Assembly (NCBI RefSeq): GCF_030408555.1
Contig: NZ_CP047048.1
Span: 682,001-746,000, forward strand
DNA: 64,000 nt
Reading direction: 5' to 3'
From: Corynebacterium aurimucosum
Lineage (GTDB): Bacteria > Actinomycetota > Actinomycetes > Mycobacteriales > Mycobacteriaceae
Shown: in pieces, positions 9,126 to 18,846 of the stretch
Layout: every line of letters starts with the position of its first letter
Numbering within the stretch: position 1 is the first letter of the stretch
The notes under the pieces: generated by a model
The model's database searches: none
Seen by the model: the letters and a program-made list of their open reading frames with translations, nothing else
Told to the model about the DNA's origin: nothing
Position numbers and translations under genes: made by a program

Positions 9126-11141
9126 CTACTTCCAGTGGGAAGAGGAACGCTTGGTCATCTGCTCGCGGTACTGCTGAGTGGTGGTGGGCAGGAGCTCACC
9201 GGTGGCCCAGTCCAGGATGACGCCGTAGTGGCGGACCAGGTCGAGCTGGTCCAGCTCGCCCGCGTTGTAGCGCTCTGCCACGGATTCCGGGTCCTCCGCC
9301 AGCTTGTCCAGGCGGGAGGAGCGAAGTTCCTCACGTAGCTTCGTGGTTTCCTCCTCATCGAGCTCGTACTCATCGATCTCGGGGTCGATGGCGTGGATGA
9401 CAACGCCGTAGTCTTTGGCAGCACGGCCCACGGACACGTAACCGTCGATGACGTCCTCCAACACGGCCTGCGGGTCACGCTCCAGGGCATCGCCGAATCC
9501 GCCACCACCGGCAGAGGGGCGTTCGAAGGTATCGCCCGGGCCGACTGGCACGTTGGAGAAGAGCGCGCCGAGGTACTTCTCATCCGGGGTGCCGCGGTTG
9601 AGCCACACGCCCTGCGGGATAGACGGCAGACCACCCTCGATACCCCAGGTGACTGAACGGGAGCGGTCACAGCAGTAGCTCATCACGGTCTGGTTCGCGT
9701 CCGTGAGCACGCCGCCCTTGGATACGCCGACGCCGCCGCGGAACTTGCCGGGGCCGGCCGAGTCGGTGACCAGCGCGTGGTGGCTGGTGATCACAGGGGA
9801 GAGGCGCTCCTGGCCTTCCACCGGCTGGACCGCCAGGCCCGGACCGAAGACCGGTGCGGTAGCAGAAGAACCATCGCGGTCGACACGGCCACCCCAGCCG
9901 CCGGCCATCCAGTCGTACCACATGAAGAACTCACCTTTATCCTGTGGTTTCTTCGCATCACGCGTATCCCAGCCGCCGATGAGCAGGTACTCCAGGTTGA
10001 AGGCGCAAGCCATGGCGCGCTCCTGCATGAGCTGGGACCACAGCTCGAAGACGGCGTTCATGATCTTCTCGAAGGGGCCGGAACAGAAGCCGGTCACCGC
10101 GTGCGGCATTCCGGCGTTGACCACGGTTCCCTCTGGGCCGAGGTCGATGTCCATGGCGCGGTAAAGACCGGAGTTCAGTGGAACGTCGGGGAAGAAGGTC
10201 TTCGTACCGGCGACGATTCCAGAGAACGCGGAGCCATAGCCGGCGTTGAGGAAGCTGGCGACCGCCGGTGCGGAACCATCTAGTGAGTAAGAGAGGCGCC
10301 CGCCCTTGATGCGCATTGTCACCTTGATGGGAACCAGGCCTTCTTCCTTAGCGGGGTCGAGGTCGATGTAGTCGGTGGTGGACCACTCGCCGTCCTCCAA
10401 GTCGGCGACGCGGGCGCTGACGATGTCTTCCACGTAGTCCTGGACCTCACGCAGCGCGGTCCGCACGATGTCGACCGAGTACTTGTCCACGAGACGGTGG
10501 ATTTCGCGCTCACAGACTGCGGTGGCTTCGGCCTGGGCCTTGAGGTCACCCATGACGATCTCTGAGCTACGGGTGTTGCCTGCTAGGAGCTTGGCCACGT
10601 CCTTGAGGAACACGCCCTTGGACCACACACGCACCGGAGTGATGCGCAGGCCCTCGGTGTAGTAGTTGGTGGCGGACACATCGAAGGAGCCCGGGACGGA
10701 GCCGCCGGCATCAGCCCAGTGGCCCTTGTTCTGCGCGAAGGCCAGCAGGGTGCCCTCGTAGAAGATGGGGCGCAGGAAGGACACGTCATTCATGTGCGTG
10801 CCGCCCTGGTAGGGGTCATTGATGGCGAAAACATCGCCTTCGTGGATGTCATCGCCGAATTCCTCGAGCACGGCCTGGCACTGGAAGTGCAGCGTGCCGA
10901 CGTGGACGGCGATGTCCTGGTCACCCTGCATGACGGTGTTGCCTTCGGCGTCGCAGAGCGCGGAGGAGAAGTCGCGCGAATAAATAACGAAGGAATAGCA
11001 GGTGCGAAGAATCTGCTCGGACATGAGGTTGACCGAGGTGGCAAAGGCGTTCTTGAGTACCTCGAAGGTAACCGGGTCGAGCGTACGGCGGCTGGAAGAA
11101 GACGGCGACGGCTTCTGTGGCTGTGTCTGAGTAGTAGTCAT
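9126..11141 (-). CDS. hyuB: Hydantoinase B/oxoprolinase family protein (HyuB)
   Basis: A 671-residue protein of the hydantoinase B/acetone carboxylase alpha superfamily and of full length. Recognisable segments are DPVTFEVLKNAF near the N-terminus, GDVFAINDPYQGGTHMNDV and the glycine-rich SAGGGGFGDALERDP in the C-terminal part. With HyuA it forms ATP-dependent amidohydrolases that open N-methylhydantoin, 5-oxoproline or lactams such as caprolactam. The ATG at 11141 follows AAAGGA; a TTG 15 bases upstream is less likely. It starts 37 bp after the end of hyuA, so the two form one operon. Which cyclic amide is used cannot be decided from sequence reading. Confidence 0.88.
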   Translation of the reverse strand: MTTTQTQPQKPSPSSSSRRTLDPVTFEVLKNAFATSVNLMSEQILRTCYSFVIYSRDFSSALCDAEGNTVMQGDQDIAVHVGTLHFQCQAVLEEFGDDIHEGDVFAINDPYQGGTHMNDVSFLRPIFYEGTLLAFAQNKGHWADAGGSVPGSFDVSATNYYTEGLRITPVRVWSKGVFLKDVAKLLAGNTRSSEIVMGDLKAQAEATAVCEREIHRLVDKYSVDIVRTALREVQDYVEDIVSARVADLEDGEWSTTDYIDLDPAKEEGLVPIKVTMRIKGGRLSYSLDGSAPAVASFLNAGYGSAFSGIVAGTKTFFPDVPLNSGLYRAMDIDLGPEGTVVNAGMPHAVTGFCSGPFEKIMNAVFELWSQLMQERAMACAFNLEYLLIGGWDTRDAKKPQDKGEFFMWYDWMAGGWGGRVDRDGSSATAPVFGPGLAVQPVEGQERLSPVITSHHALVTDSAGPGKFRGGVGVSKGGVLTDANQTVMSYCCDRSRSVTWGIEGGLPSIPQGVWLNRGTPDEKYLGALFSNVPVGPGDTFERPSAGGGGFGDALERDPQAVLEDVIDGYVSVGRAAKDYGVVIHAIDPEIDEYELDEEETTKLREELRSSRLDKLAEDPESVAERYNAGELDQLDLVRHYGVILDWATGELLPTTTQQYREQMTKRSSSHWK

Positions 11142-11178
11142 GTCGATTCCTTTCAAAGGAGAGTCTTAGGCGAGCGTC

Positions 11179-13236
11179 TTAGGCGTTGGTGGCCTTGCCG
11201 ATGTGGATGCGGATGTTGGACCACTCATCAATTTCTGCGCGGTCACCAGGCGGAATGACGGTGGTGGCGTCGAATTGATCGATGATGGCGGGGCCGTTGA
11301 GCTTTGCGCCGGCCTTCAGATCCGGGCGGTGGTAAATCGGGACATCGGCCCAGCCGCCGTGCGCGGAGAAGTACACAGGGCGGGTGGTCTCCGGGAGCTC
11401 TGCCTCGTGCTCTTCGACGTCATAGTGCTTGAAAGGCGGGTTCTCCAGCTCACCGATAGCGATGAGGCCAATCTGGTAGAACTCCACAGCGCCTTCGCGG
11501 TCGGCGAAGGAGTACTCGCGCTCGTGCTCATCGTGGAACATGGCGACGGCATCATCGAGCGGGTTATCGGACTCGGGGATTTCCACCGTCAGGGAGCGCC
11601 ACTGGCCGCGGTAGCGCATGGACGCAGTCAGCTTGAACTTCATGCGCTCCTCAGGCACGTGCTCCTTGTGGAGGCGCTCGCGGGCCTCGGAGATGAGCGC
11701 TTGGAATTCCTTGCGCAGGTCTGCGGTGTCTACCTCGTCCACGGGTGCTTGGTACATCTTGGTGATGTCGTGGCGGATATCCACGAGCAGGCAGCCCTGT
11801 GCGGAGGTAACGCCCGGGTGCGGCGGGACCACGACGGTGGGGATGGAGAGGTCACGGGCCACCTCGGCACCGTGCAGTGCGCCGGCGCCGCCGCCGACGA
11901 CGAGGACGAAGTCACGCGGGTCGTAGCCGCGGCGGATGGACAGTAGACGAACGGCGTCAGCCATGTTGGCGTTGGCCACCTGCACGATGTTTTCCGCGGC
12001 AGTCTCGGTATCGAGGCCGAGCGGATCTGCGACCGTCTTGTTGACGGCTTCACGCGCGGCATCCGGGTTGAGCTTCAGCGCGCCGCCGATGAGTTCGGTG
12101 CCGAGGCGGCCGAGGGTGACATTGGCATCGGTATTCGTGGCTTCGGTGCCGCCGCGCTCGTAGCAGACCGGCCCCGGATCCGCACCGGCCGACTGCGGAC
12201 CATTGCGCAGGGAGCCTGCCTCATCGATCCAGGCCTCCGAACCGCCACCGGCACCGATGGTGCCCACCTCAATGGACGGGAAGCAGATGGGGAAGCCGTA
12301 CTCGACCTGCCACTGCTTGGTAATGCGAATATCACCTTCGTAGACCAAGGCGATGTCGGTGGAAGTACCACCCATCTCTAGGCCGATGGCGTTGGAGTAG
12401 CCGCAGCGCGTAGCGATGTCCTGCACCGCGATGGCGCCGGCGGCGATACCGGAGGCGGCCAGGCGGACCGGGTAGCGGGAGACCATCTCCGGGGTCATGG
12501 AACCGCCGCCGGAGTGGAGGAGCAGCAGGTCACCGTCGTAGCCGCCTTCCTCCAGCTGTCGGGATAGGCGGTTGACGTAGCCGGAGACGAGCGGGGCCAG
12601 GACCGCATTGGCGACGGTCGTGGAGAAGCGGTCGTGCTCGAAGATCTCCGGGAGGATTTCGGAGGAGGTGGAGATAGCGGCGTCGGGAAGCTCCTCGCGC
12701 AGGATCTCCGCCATGCGTTCCTCGTGGGAGGCGTTGGCGTGGGAGTTGATGAAGCAGATCGCCACGGTCTCAATCTTCTTGCGGCGCAGGATGCCGGCGA
12801 TGCGGCGTGCCTCTGCCTCATCGAGCGGGGTGACCTCTGCGCCGTCGAAGTCGATGCGCTCTTCGACCTCGTAGCGGTCGCGGCGGCGGATATAGGGCTC
12901 CGGAACGTCGTGGTAGGCATCCCAGAGCTCATCCTTGGTGCCGTCACGGATCTCCAACACATCGCGGAAGCCCTTCGTGGTGATGAGCGCTGCCGGCGGG
13001 AAGCGGCGCTGGATCAACGCATTCGTGGCCACTGTGGTGCCGTGGGAGAACACCTCGACCTGGTTGAGCTGGACGTCGGCCGACTTGAGGCCGTTCATCA
13101 CCGCCTTCATCGGGTCATCCGGGGTGGAGGGAACCTTGGCTACCGACAACTCGTGGGTCTCGGTGTTAACAATCGCGACGTCGGTGAACGTTCCGCCGAC
13201 GTCAACGGATACGCGAAAAGGCTTGGTCTCCGTCAT
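11179..13236 (-). CDS. hyuA: Hydantoinase A/oxoprolinase family protein (HyuA)
   Basis: A 685-residue ASKHA-type ATPase subunit. The N-terminal SVDVGGTFTD is the phosphate-binding loop, FSHGTTVATNALIQRR and IGLEMGGTSTDIALV are the other family signatures, and GGGAGALHGAEVA lies in the C-terminal half. The partner HyuB is encoded immediately downstream. Such pairs couple ATP cleavage to hydrolysis of a cyclic amide; known members act on N-methylhydantoin, 5-oxoproline and caprolactam. The start at 13236 is chosen because of the GAGAGG site and because the conserved domain begins at residue 8; a longer frame would add a 40-residue tail without family support. It is divergent from a PucR-type regulator gene at 13428. 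Confidence 0.9.
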   Translation of the reverse strand: MTETKPFRVSVDVGGTFTDVAIVNTETHELSVAKVPSTPDDPMKAVMNGLKSADVQLNQVEVFSHGTTVATNALIQRRFPPAALITTKGFRDVLEIRDGTKDELWDAYHDVPEPYIRRRDRYEVEERIDFDGAEVTPLDEAEARRIAGILRRKKIETVAICFINSHANASHEERMAEILREELPDAAISTSSEILPEIFEHDRFSTTVANAVLAPLVSGYVNRLSRQLEEGGYDGDLLLLHSGGGSMTPEMVSRYPVRLAASGIAAGAIAVQDIATRCGYSNAIGLEMGGTSTDIALVYEGDIRITKQWQVEYGFPICFPSIEVGTIGAGGGSEAWIDEAGSLRNGPQSAGADPGPVCYERGGTEATNTDANVTLGRLGTELIGGALKLNPDAAREAVNKTVADPLGLDTETAAENIVQVANANMADAVRLLSIRRGYDPRDFVLVVGGGAGALHGAEVARDLSIPTVVVPPHPGVTSAQGCLLVDIRHDITKMYQAPVDEVDTADLRKEFQALISEARERLHKEHVPEERMKFKLTASMRYRGQWRSLTVEIPESDNPLDDAVAMFHDEHEREYSFADREGAVEFYQIGLIAIGELENPPFKHYDVEEHEAELPETTRPVYFSAHGGWADVPIYHRPDLKAGAKLNGPAIIDQFDATTVIPPGDRAEIDEWSNIRIHIGKATNA

Positions 13237-13281
13237 GGTGTGGACCTCTCTTTCAAAAGATGGTGAATTCGGTTGAGAGGA

Positions 13282-13332
13282 ATCTTGATATGGCACGAGG
13301 AGGGGAGCAATGGAGAAACAGTGAATCAAGAT
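13282..13332. promoter_or_regulatory. Inverted repeat in the hyuA/PucR divergent promoter
   Basis: ATCTTGAT at 13282-13289 is the exact inverted copy of ATCAAGAT at 13325-13332. The two half-sites flank the centre of the 191-bp region between hyuA and the divergent regulator gene, a good position for an operator shared by both. Confidence 0.4.
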
Positions 13333-13427
13333 GGAAAACGGTGGAGGAAACTCCAAAAAGCCAGGTTGAAGGGCGCTAGAATTACCTGATTAAAAGTAAG
13401 ATAGGACACTATTTTTCGGAGGATTAA

Positions 13428-14894
13428 GTGGCGTCACAAGATGATCCGGTGCTGCGGATCGCCGATCTCGTCGTGATGGAACCGCGGCTGCGGCGCTTGA
13501 GCAAGACGCTCGAGGATGAGAATTTTGTGGGGCTGTGCGCCGAGGGCGATGGGGACGTGGCGGGCTGGCTAGTCCTTCCCCAGCCGGAGGGAAGCCCACG
13601 CGCCATCCAGCGTCGGCTGGTCGACGCCGCCGGGGTCATCTTCCTCGACTCCGAGTTCGATGAGCAGGAAGTCCTGGACTCGGTAGAGGGAACCGGCGCC
13701 CTCCTGTACGGCACCGATGGGATCACGCGCCAAGATATCCGGCGCGCGGTGGATGAGCTTTTGCGGCGCCAACCCAACCTGGCATCCTGGCGCAAGCTCA
13801 GCACCATCGGGCAATTAAGCCCCGGGTTGGTTAACCCGGCGCCGGAGTCCGAGATCCTCGCGCGATTTGCCAGGTTTAGTGGAGATTCCTTGCTGTTGTT
13901 GACCGTTGATGGTCGGGTTATTGCCGCCGCCGGCGAACTGCCTGCGCGGAGTATTGCACGTTCCCTGTCGGTGGTGGTCAACCACAGCACCACGAGCATG
14001 CACGTGGGGCGTTGGAAGGTCTTTGCCCGGTGGCTTGACATTGCTGGTGAGAGCCCCTCCTTCGACCATGGCTACTGGCTGATCCGGGGGCGGCAGACCA
14101 GTCAGGATGCAGACTTCGATGACCCCGCTTTCGCAGCGCTGGAGGAACTTCTCACCGCTTCCCTCATGGCGCAGAGAAACATCCTGCGCAACCACGTTGC
14201 CGAATCGAGCGCGTTGATGGTGGCGTTGTGCGATGAGAATTCGAATAGGGAAGAAGTGGCCACCACGTTGCGCAGGCGGGGCTTTTCGGAACACGCGAAA
14301 ATGCGCCTCATCGTTTCCGATTCCATCAAGGATTCCTATCGCAGTGATGTGCGCGACAAAGCTTTCGCCGTGGCGCAAGATGCGGGCGTGCCACTGGTGC
14401 TGGGATATGTGGCTGGCCGTACCTGCGTGCTGACGACGCAATCGGGTACTGAGACCAAGATTGCGGATGTGCTCTTCGGCTCAGTGGGGCTTTCCGACGG
14501 CTTCGATACCGTCGAGGAAGGCCCGCGGGCGTGGCTGCAGGCATTGCTTGCCGCGGTGGTGGTGGAACGGAAACATTCCCTGCATCTGCAGAGCATGGAG
14601 TTTTCTCAGTGCAGTGCCATTGAGAAGGCAGCGGCCTACCTGGGGCAGCGCGGTCTCGAAGATGCAGTGGGGCAGCTCGACCGCGCCATCGGCTCCATTA
14701 AAGATGGGGAAGAAATCTTCCACGCTTATGAGGCCGAAGGGTTTTCTGTCGCCCGTGCGGCCAAGGTCGTGGGTGTACATGCCAATACGGTCCGGCACCG
14801 GTTGGAGGCGCTGGCGGAACGTATCCGCTTCTCCGATGCAGACCTGGTCCTGTGGGCGCTGTGGAAAGCGCTGCGCCCCCGTATGCAGCGCTAG
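13428..14894 (+). CDS. PucR/CdaR-family helix-turn-helix regulator, probable hyu regulator
   Basis: A 488-residue protein with the C-terminal helix-turn-helix EGFSVARAAKVVGVHANTVRHRL at about 440-465, typical of PucR/CdaR activators, preceded by a long sensory region that I cannot assign to a known ligand domain. It begins at a GTG with CGGAGGA directly upstream. It is divergent from hyuA-hyuB and shares a control region with an 8-bp inverted repeat, so local control of the hydantoinase/lactamase genes is the simplest reading. The following minus-strand transporter gene ends 64 bp after its stop. Confidence 0.85.
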   Translation: MASQDDPVLRIADLVVMEPRLRRLSKTLEDENFVGLCAEGDGDVAGWLVLPQPEGSPRAIQRRLVDAAGVIFLDSEFDEQEVLDSVEGTGALLYGTDGITRQDIRRAVDELLRRQPNLASWRKLSTIGQLSPGLVNPAPESEILARFARFSGDSLLLLTVDGRVIAAAGELPARSIARSLSVVVNHSTTSMHVGRWKVFARWLDIAGESPSFDHGYWLIRGRQTSQDADFDDPAFAALEELLTASLMAQRNILRNHVAESSALMVALCDENSNREEVATTLRRRGFSEHAKMRLIVSDSIKDSYRSDVRDKAFAVAQDAGVPLVLGYVAGRTCVLTTQSGTETKIADVLFGSVGLSDGFDTVEEGPRAWLQALLAAVVVERKHSLHLQSMEFSQCSAIEKAAAYLGQRGLEDAVGQLDRAIGSIKDGEEIFHAYEAEGFSVARAAKVVGVHANTVRHRLEALAERIRFSDADLVLWALWKALRPRMQR

Positions 14895-14958
14895 GCGGCT
14901 GGATGCGGGGGCACGGAGAAGGTGTGAGGGCAGAGAGTGAGAGGGGGAGGGGAGAGAA

Positions 14959-16269
14959 CTACACCTTCTTCTTGCTGCGTGGGATGGGCTTGCCGGTAAT
15001 GAGCGCGTGGAGCTTGCCATCGCCAATCTGCATGTCCTCCGGGAGATCCGCGGAATCAACCTCCGTCATGATTTCCTTGATGAAGTCAGACTCCGGGATG
15101 GAGGAGTTGCGAGCAATGGCCACGAGTTCACGCATCTCCTCATCGGAGAGGTGGTTGTCATTCTCAAAGCGCTTCTTGAGGAGCTCGCGTGCGCGGCGGC
15201 GCAGGTCCGCTTCGGACTGCAGCTCCCCGCGGTTCTTCAGCCAGGCGAAGCCGATGATGAACATGATGGCGATGCCCATGTAGCCCAGAATCGGGTAAAC
15301 CCAGCCGATGAGGTTGGAGAAGCCAATGAAGGAGAGGACAAAGCCGATGAGCACGGAGATGACATAGACCTTGTAGAAGTGCTGCGGCTTGCCGCGGGTG
15401 AGGCGCTTGGCAAAGGCATAGAACATGCCGATGGAGGTGTTATAAATCATGCCGTAAATAGCAACGGACATGGCGACACCAAGCCAAGGGTGAATCTGCT
15501 CAATCATGGCCAGCGTTGGCATCTCAGCCTCGGTGATCGGGCCCACGGAGACGTAGAGGCCACCGACGAGGACCGCCAGCAGGAACAGGAAGCACAGGCC
15601 GCCGAGGATGCCGCCGTAGCCCACTTCCTTAGCATCGAGGAAGTTACCGCCAATAACGATCATCATGGAGACCACGACGATGACGTTAAGACCCAGGTTA
15701 TTGATAGAGGAGACCCACCAGTTCGGCAGCGTCGTCGGCAGCTGCTGTGCCTGCTCGTTGAGGTGCGACCAATCGGGGTTGGACGTGAGCACGGTATAGA
15801 CCGTGCCGATGGTGAGCAGGACGATGATGAACGGGGTGATAGCGCCGATGGCGATGGTTACCTTGTCCACGTCAAGCAGGCCAGTTAGCAGGGTGAGCAC
15901 GAGCATGAGGACCGCGCCGATCCATACTGGCCAGCCCCACTGCTGGTTGAGGTTGGCACCGGCACCGGCGAACATGGCGAAGCCGATGCAAAAGAGACAG
16001 GTCAGCGTGGCGAAGTCGAGGACCTTCGACACAATGGGGGTGGACACCGCGTTGAAGACGGAGGTGTGCTCCTTGGCGCGGTGATAAGAACCTAGTTGGA
16101 GAATAGTGATACCGGAGATGGTCATCGCCAGTGCGGCAACGATGGCACCGACGATGCCCATGTTGCCGAAGGCAACGAAGTATTGAAGGGCCTCGCGGCC
16201 GGAAGCGAAGGAGGCACCCGCGAGTACGCCGATGAAGGCCATCGCGATGCCGAATGAGCGTTTAAGCAT
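14959..16269 (-). CDS. YkvI-family membrane transporter
   Basis: A 436-residue membrane protein with about 10-11 hydrophobic helices up to residue 340. The N-terminus (GIAMAFIGVLAGASFASGRE) is typical of the YkvI branch of the APC amino acid transporter superfamily. A charged cytoplasmic tail of about 95 residues follows the last helix. The substrate of YkvI proteins is not established; the location beside hydantoinase and GABA aminotransferase genes suggests an amino-acid-like or lactam-like solute. It lies downstream of the hydrolase gene on the same strand, but a hairpin sits between them, so it may be expressed separately. The ribosome site is weak (TAGGT). Confidence 0.7.
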   Translation of the reverse strand: MLKRSFGIAMAFIGVLAGASFASGREALQYFVAFGNMGIVGAIVAALAMTISGITILQLGSYHRAKEHTSVFNAVSTPIVSKVLDFATLTCLFCIGFAMFAGAGANLNQQWGWPVWIGAVLMLVLTLLTGLLDVDKVTIAIGAITPFIIVLLTIGTVYTVLTSNPDWSHLNEQAQQLPTTLPNWWVSSINNLGLNVIVVVSMMIVIGGNFLDAKEVGYGGILGGLCFLFLLAVLVGGLYVSVGPITEAEMPTLAMIEQIHPWLGVAMSVAIYGMIYNTSIGMFYAFAKRLTRGKPQHFYKVYVISVLIGFVLSFIGFSNLIGWVYPILGYMGIAIMFIIGFAWLKNRGELQSEADLRRRARELLKKRFENDNHLSDEEMRELVAIARNSSIPESDFIKEIMTEVDSADLPEDMQIGDGKLHALITGKPIPRSKKKV

Positions 16270-16312
16270 GGTGAACCTAACTTTAGGTGGACAGAAATAG
16301 CTACTTATGCAA

Positions 16313-16347
16313 ACGGGGCAGGCTGCCTTTGAAGGTGCCTGCCCCGT
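16313..16347 (-). terminator. Hairpin between the hydrolase and YkvI genes
   Basis: An 11-bp perfect inverted repeat pairs 16313-16323 with 16337-16347 around a 13-base loop. It follows the hydrolase stop on the minus strand; only a short T run follows, so it may be an attenuating element. Confidence 0.55.
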
Positions 16348-16367
16348 GCGTGATGGAGCGGAAGCTT

Positions 16368-17348
16368 CTAGTTCGCTGCCGCCTTGATGAACTCGGCGAC
16401 GACTGCGAGCTCTTCCTCGCCGCGGTCAATGACACCGGCGGAGGTGAACAGCCCGTGGTGGTAGCCCAGAAGGTGCTTGTGCGTGACGTCGACGCCCGCC
16501 TTCGCCAGCTTGCCGGCGTACTCGATGCCCTCGTCCGCGAGCGGATCGTTATCCACCGTGATCACGAGTGACGGGGGCAGGCCCTCCGGTAGCTCTTCTA
16601 GCAACAGCGGGGAGAGATCCGTTGCCGTGCGCTGTGCCTCCTCCGTGACGAAGGTATCGATGAACCAGCGCATGGTGTCCGATGCCAGCGGGAAGCCCTC
16701 CTCCAAGCGCTTGTAGGAGGCACCGTTCTCGGTTCGCTCGCGGGAGCAATCCGTGATGGGGTAGAGCAGGATTTGGGAGCTGAGCTTGGCGACGTCTTCT
16801 TCGCTCACAAACTCGTTCGCCAGGGTGGCGGCGAGCTGGCCGCCGGCCGAGTCACCCGCTACCGCGATGGAGGTCACGGTCAGGCCGTGCTCGGCCTCAG
16901 GGTTGGACAACCAGCGGTAGGCAGCGCGGCAATCGTCGATAGCCGCCGGGTAGGTGTGCTCCGGGGCAAGGCGATAGTCCACCGCAACGACCGGGAGACC
17001 GGTCAGCACCGCGATACGGCGTACCGAGGAGTGGTGGGTCTCCAGGTTGCCCATGAGCCAGCCGCCGCCGTGCATGTAGAGCACCGCTGGGGTCTCCTGG
17101 CCGCGCTCCGCCTCCGGGCGGGGGTCGTAGAGGCGAACTTGGAACTGGTCAACCTGGAAATCCGTGGTCGCGGGTTCCTTCTCCTCGTGGAGCGGGTTGG
17201 CGTGGGCCGAGGCTACGTAGTTCTCACGCACCTGCGGGATGGGGAAGTTATGGAAGGACTTCGCCCCACCATCGCGGAAAGGTTTCAGCGCCTTCCACGC
17301 ATCCTCAGCGACGGGACGCCCGGAAAAATCGTCGTGCAGAGTGTGCAT
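16368..17348 (-). CDS. Alpha/beta hydrolase, hormone-sensitive lipase-like esterase
   Basis: A 326-residue carboxylesterase-type hydrolase. The oxyanion motif HGGGW begins at His93, the nucleophile is Ser167 in GDSAGG, and Asp268 in DPLADEG with a histidine in LGYHHGLF (297/298) completes the triad. No signal peptide is seen, so it should be cytoplasmic. It starts 13 bp after the stop of the Baeyer-Villiger-like monooxygenase gene; such esterases often hydrolyse the ester or lactone that the monooxygenase makes. The third gene of the operon, the GABA aminotransferase, lies upstream of both. The substrate is unproven. Confidence 0.88.
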   Translation of the reverse strand: MHTLHDDFSGRPVAEDAWKALKPFRDGGAKSFHNFPIPQVRENYVASAHANPLHEEKEPATTDFQVDQFQVRLYDPRPEAERGQETPAVLYMHGGGWLMGNLETHHSSVRRIAVLTGLPVVAVDYRLAPEHTYPAAIDDCRAAYRWLSNPEAEHGLTVTSIAVAGDSAGGQLAATLANEFVSEEDVAKLSSQILLYPITDCSRERTENGASYKRLEEGFPLASDTMRWFIDTFVTEEAQRTATDLSPLLLEELPEGLPPSLVITVDNDPLADEGIEYAGKLAKAGVDVTHKHLLGYHHGLFTSAGVIDRGEEELAVVAEFIKAAAN

Positions 17349-17361
17349 TGTGAACTACCTC

Positions 17362-18810
17362 CTAGACCAGCTCGTAGTCGTTGAGCTCGAGCTTATCGGT
17401 CAGCTCGTAGTACTCAGCAACGTTGCCGGACCAGTTGTTGATGACGCGGCCTTCTTCGTTCTTGTACCAAGAGGAGCAGTCAGCGGAGAACGCAGATGCC
17501 TCGAGTTCCTTCTGGATCTTGGTGTTGAACTCGTCGATGACGTTCTTCTTCACGTCGAGGGCTGCCTCTGGGTTCTCGCGCAGGTAAGCAACGGCCTGGG
17601 AGATGTAGCGGTCCTGTGCCTCGAGCATGGCCACCACGGAGTGGTGGTTGAGGTTGGTGTTCGGGCCATAGAGCATGAAGAAGTTCGGGAAGCCGTCCAC
17701 GGTCATGCCCAGGTAAGCCTCCGGGGAGTTACCCCAGCGCTCGCGCAGGTCGACGCCATCGCGGCCAGCAATCGGCAAATCACCCTGGAACTCCTGGGAG
17801 TGGAAGCCGGTGGCGTAGATGACCACGTCAAAGTCGTGCTCTGCTCCGTCATCGGTGCGGATGCCGGTCTCGGTGAACTTCTCGATGCCAGCGGTGATGA
17901 GCTCTACGTTGTCACGGTTGAAGGTGGGGTAGAAGTCATCGGAGCGCAGAATACGCTTGCAGCCGAAGGCGAAGGTCGGGGTGAGCTTCTCCACCAGCTC
18001 CGGGTCGTTGACCTGGGAGCGCAGGTGCTCCATGGCCTGCTCGACACCCTCAGCAGCGGAATCGGTGCCCTTGCGGGTGCGGTCGAAGCCCTCCTCGCGG
18101 ACCTCGTGGATCTCCTGGCGGATAGCGCGGTAGGAATCCGGGTTCTCCTGGAACTCCTTAAGTTCCTCATCGGTGAAGATGACCTGGTTGCGCGGCAGGA
18201 TGTAGTTAGCGGAGCGCTGGAACACGGAGAGCTTCTCCGCCACCTTTGCTACCTCCGGAACCAGCTGAACCGCAGAAGCAGCGTTGCCGATGACGGCGAC
18301 CTTCTTGCCGGCCAGGTCAACGTCGTGGTTCCACTCGGCGGAGTGGAACTGCACGCCCTGGAATGCCTCGCGGTTCGGGAAGTTCGGAACCTTCGGCTTG
18401 GAGAGCTGGCCCCACGCACCGACGAAGACGCGGCCGTAGTAGGTCTCACCGTTGGCCTCGATCTCCCAGGCCTTGAGGTCTTCCTTCCACTCGGCGTTGG
18501 TGATGCGGTGGTTGAACTTGATGTGGTCGTAGAGGTTGAACTCCTCAGCAAGAGCCTTGAGGTAGCCCTGCATTTCGTCCTGACCGGCGAACATGCGGGA
18601 GACGCCAAGGTTGAGGAAGTAGGAGTAGCAGTAGATCAGAGCCTGGGTATCGCAGGCAGCACCCGGGTAGGTGTTGTCGCGCCACACGCCGCCGACCTCA
18701 TCGGCAGCCTCGAGGATGAGGAAGTCTTTCTGCTCGTCGCGGACCAGCTGGGCGCCCATGCCCAGTCCGCCGTAGCCGGTGCCGAGGATGATGCAATCGT
18801 AGATCTTCAT
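17362..18810 (-). CDS. FAD/NADPH monooxygenase, Baeyer-Villiger type
   Basis: A 482-residue flavoprotein. GTGYGG at 10-15 binds FAD, and FQGVQFHSAEW at 150-160 matches the FxGxxxHxxxW fingerprint of type I Baeyer-Villiger monooxygenases rather than the Y/F-ending form of flavin monooxygenases. The second nucleotide-binding turn reads GNAASA (175-180), where the middle glycine of the usual GxGxxG/A is alanine. The protein is shorter than cyclohexanone-type enzymes (about 540). It would insert oxygen next to a ketone to give an ester or lactone, which the hydrolase encoded next could open. It follows the GABA aminotransferase gene by 36 bp, forming a three-gene operon. Confidence 0.82.
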   Translation of the reverse strand: MKIYDCIILGTGYGGLGMGAQLVRDEQKDFLILEAADEVGGVWRDNTYPGAACDTQALIYCYSYFLNLGVSRMFAGQDEMQGYLKALAEEFNLYDHIKFNHRITNAEWKEDLKAWEIEANGETYYGRVFVGAWGQLSKPKVPNFPNREAFQGVQFHSAEWNHDVDLAGKKVAVIGNAASAVQLVPEVAKVAEKLSVFQRSANYILPRNQVIFTDEELKEFQENPDSYRAIRQEIHEVREEGFDRTRKGTDSAAEGVEQAMEHLRSQVNDPELVEKLTPTFAFGCKRILRSDDFYPTFNRDNVELITAGIEKFTETGIRTDDGAEHDFDVVIYATGFHSQEFQGDLPIAGRDGVDLRERWGNSPEAYLGMTVDGFPNFFMLYGPNTNLNHHSVVAMLEAQDRYISQAVAYLRENPEAALDVKKNVIDEFNTKIQKELEASAFSADCSSWYKNEEGRVINNWSGNVAEYYELTDKLELNDYELV

Positions 18811-18846
18811 AGTGGTGTGTCTCCTTTTAGACGGTGGTGGTGTGGA

